Source: Candidatus Nitrosotenuis sp. | Lineage (GTDB): Archaea > Thermoproteota > Nitrososphaeria > Nitrososphaerales > Nitrosopumilaceae | Reading direction: 5' to 3' | Length of the DNA stretch: 7,226 bases | NCBI GenBank assembly: GCA_023252015.1 | Contig: JAHEXS010000054.1 | Coordinates: 1-7,226, forward strand | Shown: positions 5,303 through 7,226 of the stretch, one piece after another | Position numbering within the stretch: the stretch's first letter is position 1 | Layout: every line of letters starts with the position of its first letter | The notes under the pieces: model-generated | The model's database searches: none | What the model saw: the letters and a program-made list of their open reading frames with translations, nothing else | Told to the model about the DNA's origin: nothing | Program-made: the position numbers and the translations under genes

Positions 5303-5965
5303 ATGAGAGTGAGCAATCTTTCCGTGCCTGAAGCGGTAAGGGAAATCATAACCAAAAACCGCTCGATTTACGACTGCATGAAAATGGACGTCATTAACTA
5401 TACTGCACTTGCAGTAAAAATCCAACCAGACGTCGAGCGCCAGCTTGGAAATCCAGTAAATCTCAATACTATAGTTGTTGCAATAAAGCGCTATGCCGAT
5501 TCGTTTTTAGAAAAAGATGAAATCAAGGTAGAGTCCATACTGAAAAATGCAAGGCTTTCTTTGACTGATGGAATACTAAATGTCAGATTTTCAACAAACG
5601 AGATTGGAGCAGACAAGGCAGCCTCTCTCATGAATAAATTTTCAGAGATGAATTCCGATTACGAGTTCTTCAGACTGGCTGATTCGTTTAGGGTTCTAAC
5701 AGAGGATCTAGTTGATGTTAGAAGACTTTTTGAATCATTTCCACACGAAAAGGAACTATTCAGTACGGGGTTTGCAAGAATCAAAATTAGAATACCGCAG
5801 GAACAGAACCGTTCTGACGTGGTGTCATATGTTGCAGAATTACTCCACAGTAACGGAATTGAGCTTGAAAATGCATTTTTTTCACAAGATGATATCGTTT
5901 TGGTCCTAAAGGAAGAGGATGCATCAAAAGCATATGAAATTTTGAGAATGGAAATTTCTAGGTGA
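5303..5965 (+). CDS. Archaeal HTH-ACT-like regulatory protein (predicted)
   Basis: This 220-residue soluble protein has two parts. The N-terminal 70 residues (VPEAVREIITKNRSIYDCMKM, then NYTALAVKI, then NTIVVAIKRYADSF) match a helical, winged-helix-like module that I recall from archaeal predicted regulators, often written as a DUF. The C-terminal part from about residue 153, with FARIKIRIP, VVSYVAELLHSNGIEL, DIVLVLKEEDASKAYEIL, has the beta-alpha-beta-beta-alpha-beta order of an ACT ligand-binding domain. The middle (about 75-140) has another mixed alpha/beta stretch, possibly a second ACT-like unit. Such proteins usually sense a small molecule and adjust transcription, but no ligand can be read here. 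It is transcribed away from hsp20-cdc48 across a 112-bp region with an inverted repeat, so it may regulate itself and the chaperone operon (inference). It converges on the next gene with two bases between stops. Confidence 0.7.
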   Translation: MRVSNLSVPEAVREIITKNRSIYDCMKMDVINYTALAVKIQPDVERQLGNPVNLNTIVVAIKRYADSFLEKDEIKVESILKNARLSLTDGILNVRFSTNEIGADKAASLMNKFSEMNSDYEFFRLADSFRVLTEDLVDVRRLFESFPHEKELFSTGFARIKIRIPQEQNRSDVVSYVAELLHSNGIELENAFFSQDDIVLVLKEEDASKAYEILRMEISR

Positions 5966-5967
5966 AA

Positions 5968-6288
5968 TTATACGCCAGATGATTCGGCTTTAGAGATTTC
6001 AAGATAGACCTTGTCGCCAACAGATATGCCAAGATCCTTGTATTCACGCATGTCGACTTTGAGTGATGTAAGTCCGCTTTGTCCTCCAAGTGCTCCACCT
6101 GAGAACATTTTGTTTAGGTTTTTCATCATATCATCCATGTTTGTAAATCCCATGACTCCTCCACCAAATGGAGATTGAAGCGGCTGGTTATTTTCCTTGA
6201 AATCCTTGGTTAGTGACAATGATAGTATAACATATGGTGCACCATCTGACGACGCATCAATTCTAACTACGACATATTCTTTCTTCAT
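5968..6288 (-). CDS. Conserved-looking small protein of unknown function with Gly/Met-rich centre
   Basis: I do not recognise a named family. The 106 residues fall into three parts. The first is an N-terminal beta-rich segment, MKKEYVVVRIDAS...PYVILSLSLTKD (1-29). The second is a flexible Gly/Met/Asn-rich middle (about 39-70) with MDDMMKNLNKMF, which could form a short amphipathic helix. The third is a C-terminal segment with EYKDLGISVGDKVYLEISK (about 82-100). The last motif resembles the strand-turn-strand ends of small beta-barrel proteins (L-G-I-x-V-G-D-x-V). No Cys, signal peptide or membrane span is present. The ATG at 6288 has a TATA-like element about 25 bases upstream and no Shine-Dalgarno, so it is probably leaderless. 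It is divergent from the NDH-2-like gene and convergent with the regulator-like gene. Coding status is supported by promoter spacing and sensible composition. Confidence 0.7.
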   Translation of the reverse strand: MKKEYVVVRIDASSDGAPYVILSLSLTKDFKENNQPLQSPFGGGVMGFTNMDDMMKNLNKMFSGGALGGQSGLTSLKVDMREYKDLGISVGDKVYLEISKAESSGV

Positions 6289-6308
6289 GAGTATGTAATC
6301 TAAAATGC

Positions 6309-6317
6309 AATATTTAT
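6309..6317 (-). promoter_or_regulatory. TATA box of the 106-residue gene
   Basis: On the minus strand, ATAAATATT lies 21-29 bases before the ATG at 6288, consistent with a leaderless transcript. Confidence 0.45.
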
Positions 6318-6373
6318 GCGCTTCAAAATCATAATCTGGATAGCAAAAATTACAGGAAAAGTTAGTGAATCAA

Positions 6374-6382
6374 ACATTATAT
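6374..6382 (+). promoter_or_regulatory. TATA box of the NDH-2-like gene
   Basis: ACATTATAT lies about 23-31 bases ahead of the ATG at 6405, again the leaderless spacing. No Shine-Dalgarno is seen between it and the start codon. Confidence 0.45.
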
Positions 6383-6404
6383 CGACTAATTTGGAAGAAT
6401 AAAG

Positions 6405-7226
6405 ATGACAAACAAACGTATTTTGGTCCTAGGTGGAGGATTTGCAGGAGTAGACTGCACCCGAGCCTTAGAATCCCATTTTAAAAGGGACAAGGAAGCC
6501 GAAATTACGCTAGTTTCTGAGGACAATTTTCTTCTATTTACGCCCATGCTACCACAGGTGGCATCAGGAATGATTGAGACTAGGCATATTGTAATGCCAA
6601 CAAGGCAGCTCTGCAAAAAGGCAAGGTTCTATGAAGGAAAAGTCAAAAACATTGACCCATACGGAAAACGAGTTACGCTATATGGAACAAATGAAAAAAG
6701 AGGAATTTCACTAGACTATGATTATTTGGTTGTTGCACTAGGAAGCCAGACAAATTTCTTTGGAAACAAGAGTGTCGAAATTTATGCATACACTATGAAG
6801 ACGCTCAACGACGCAGTTGTTTTGCGAAATAGAGTAATAGACGTGCTGGAACAAGCTGAAAACGAAACTGATCCAATTTTACGGCAAAGCTTGCTGACAT
6901 TTGTTATTGTAGGTGGAGGATTTGCAGGAATTGAAACTGCGGGGGAATTACTCGACTTTATGCTTGATGCAAAAAAACACTATCCACATATTCGTGAAAA
7001 TGAGATCAAGGTAGTTGTTTTAGAGGCATTGCCTGCCATATTGCCAGGATTTAGCGAAAAGCTTGCAAAATTCACAAAGGACAAGCTTATTCAGCGCGGA
7101 ATCGATATTATGTTAAACACTTTGGTTGTGAACTTTGATGGTTCCGAAGTAATCATAAAGGATACCGTTGATCCTACCAAAACCCCAGTAAAAGACAAAA
7201 CACTATCGTCAATACAAACCAAAACA
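6405..7226 (+). CDS. Type II NADH dehydrogenase-like FAD/NAD(P)H oxidoreductase (C-terminus outside window)
   Basis: The first 274 residues of a two-dinucleotide-binding-domain flavoprotein are visible. The FAD-binding Rossmann motif is VLGGGFAG (8-15), followed by ITLVSEDNFLLFTPMLPQVASG (34-55), which is typical of the NDH-2 family. YLVVALGSQTNFF (107-119) closes the first FAD segment. The second Rossmann motif, VIVGGGFAGIETAGEL (167-182), binds NAD(P)H, with VVVLEALPAILPGF (203-216) as its acidic strand end. Members oxidise NADH and pass electrons to quinone at the membrane without pumping protons; sulfide:quinone reductases are a related alternative. The visible part lacks the redox Cys pair of disulfide reductases. 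The C-terminal amphipathic membrane anchor, if any, lies beyond the window. The ATG at 6405 fits leaderless transcription from the TATA box at 6374-6382, and no earlier in-frame start fits the conserved N-terminus. Confidence 0.9.
   Translation, partial: MTNKRILVLGGGFAGVDCTRALESHFKRDKEAEITLVSEDNFLLFTPMLPQVASGMIETRHIVMPTRQLCKKARFYEGKVKNIDPYGKRVTLYGTNEKRGISLDYDYLVVALGSQTNFFGNKSVEIYAYTMKTLNDAVVLRNRVIDVLEQAENETDPILRQSLLTFVIVGGGFAGIETAGELLDFMLDAKKHYPHIRENEIKVVVLEALPAILPGFSEKLAKFTKDKLIQRGIDIMLNTLVVNFDGSEVIIKDTVDPTKTPVKDKTLSSIQTKT

Noticed and set aside
6386..6616. Minus-strand frame at the start of the NDH-2-like gene
   Set aside because: It opposes the FAD-binding motif coding region and reads as low-information sequence.
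1..7226. tRNA, rRNA, CRISPR array or mobile element
   Set aside because: No cloverleaf with a TTC-arm signature, no regularly spaced direct repeats and no transposase or integrase motifs were seen on either strand by eye.

Overview
The window looks like chromosomal DNA of a low-GC ammonia-oxidising archaeon (Nitrososphaerota/Thaumarchaeota, Nitrosopumilus/Nitrosotenuis-like). Three things point there: an archaeal CDC48/VAT-type double AAA ATPase beside a small heat-shock protein; AT-rich TATA boxes about 25-30 bases ahead of start codons, giving very short leaders; and several proteins of archaeal or thaumarchaeal character, namely an HTH-ACT-like regulator, a Gly/Met-rich 106-residue protein and a two-cluster ferredoxin. 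This assignment rests on family recognition by eye, not on a search.

Layout. Positions 1-710 (minus) hold the N-terminal part of a PLP-dependent class V aminotransferase/cysteine desulfurase-like enzyme, cut by the window edge. A divergent gene (680-1354, plus) encodes what looks like a degenerate RecA/KaiC-fold protein. Next comes a strongly expressed-looking ferredoxin (1483-1782, plus). It is preceded by two near-palindromes centred exactly 20 bp apart and followed by a stem-loop plus T-rich tract. Positions 1783-2537 hold no intact gene; the first part (1845 to about 2334) appears to be a decayed SRPBCC/START-like gene that still has its promoter. Positions 2538-5190 (minus) are a two-gene proteostasis operon: hsp20 first, then cdc48 28 bases downstream.

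A 112-bp divergent promoter region carrying an 11-bp perfect inverted repeat separates hsp20 from a 220-residue HTH-ACT-like protein (5303-5965, plus). This converges, with a 2-base gap, on a 106-residue protein of unknown function (5968-6288, minus). The window ends inside a type II NADH dehydrogenase-like flavoprotein gene (6405-7226, plus), which is divergent from the 106-residue gene.

Functionally, the clearest unit is hsp20-cdc48. A holdase that binds unfolding protein is co-transcribed with an unfoldase that can extract or unfold it, and the neighbouring regulator-like gene shares a palindromic control region with the operon. The ferredoxin and NDH-2-like gene are redox functions, and the class V enzyme may supply sulfur for Fe-S clusters, but nothing in the sequence couples these genes directly. 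I found no mobile element, CRISPR array, rRNA or tRNA. The least described parts are the ferredoxin operators, the degenerate RecA-like protein, the hsp20/regulator palindrome and the SRPBCC ruin.
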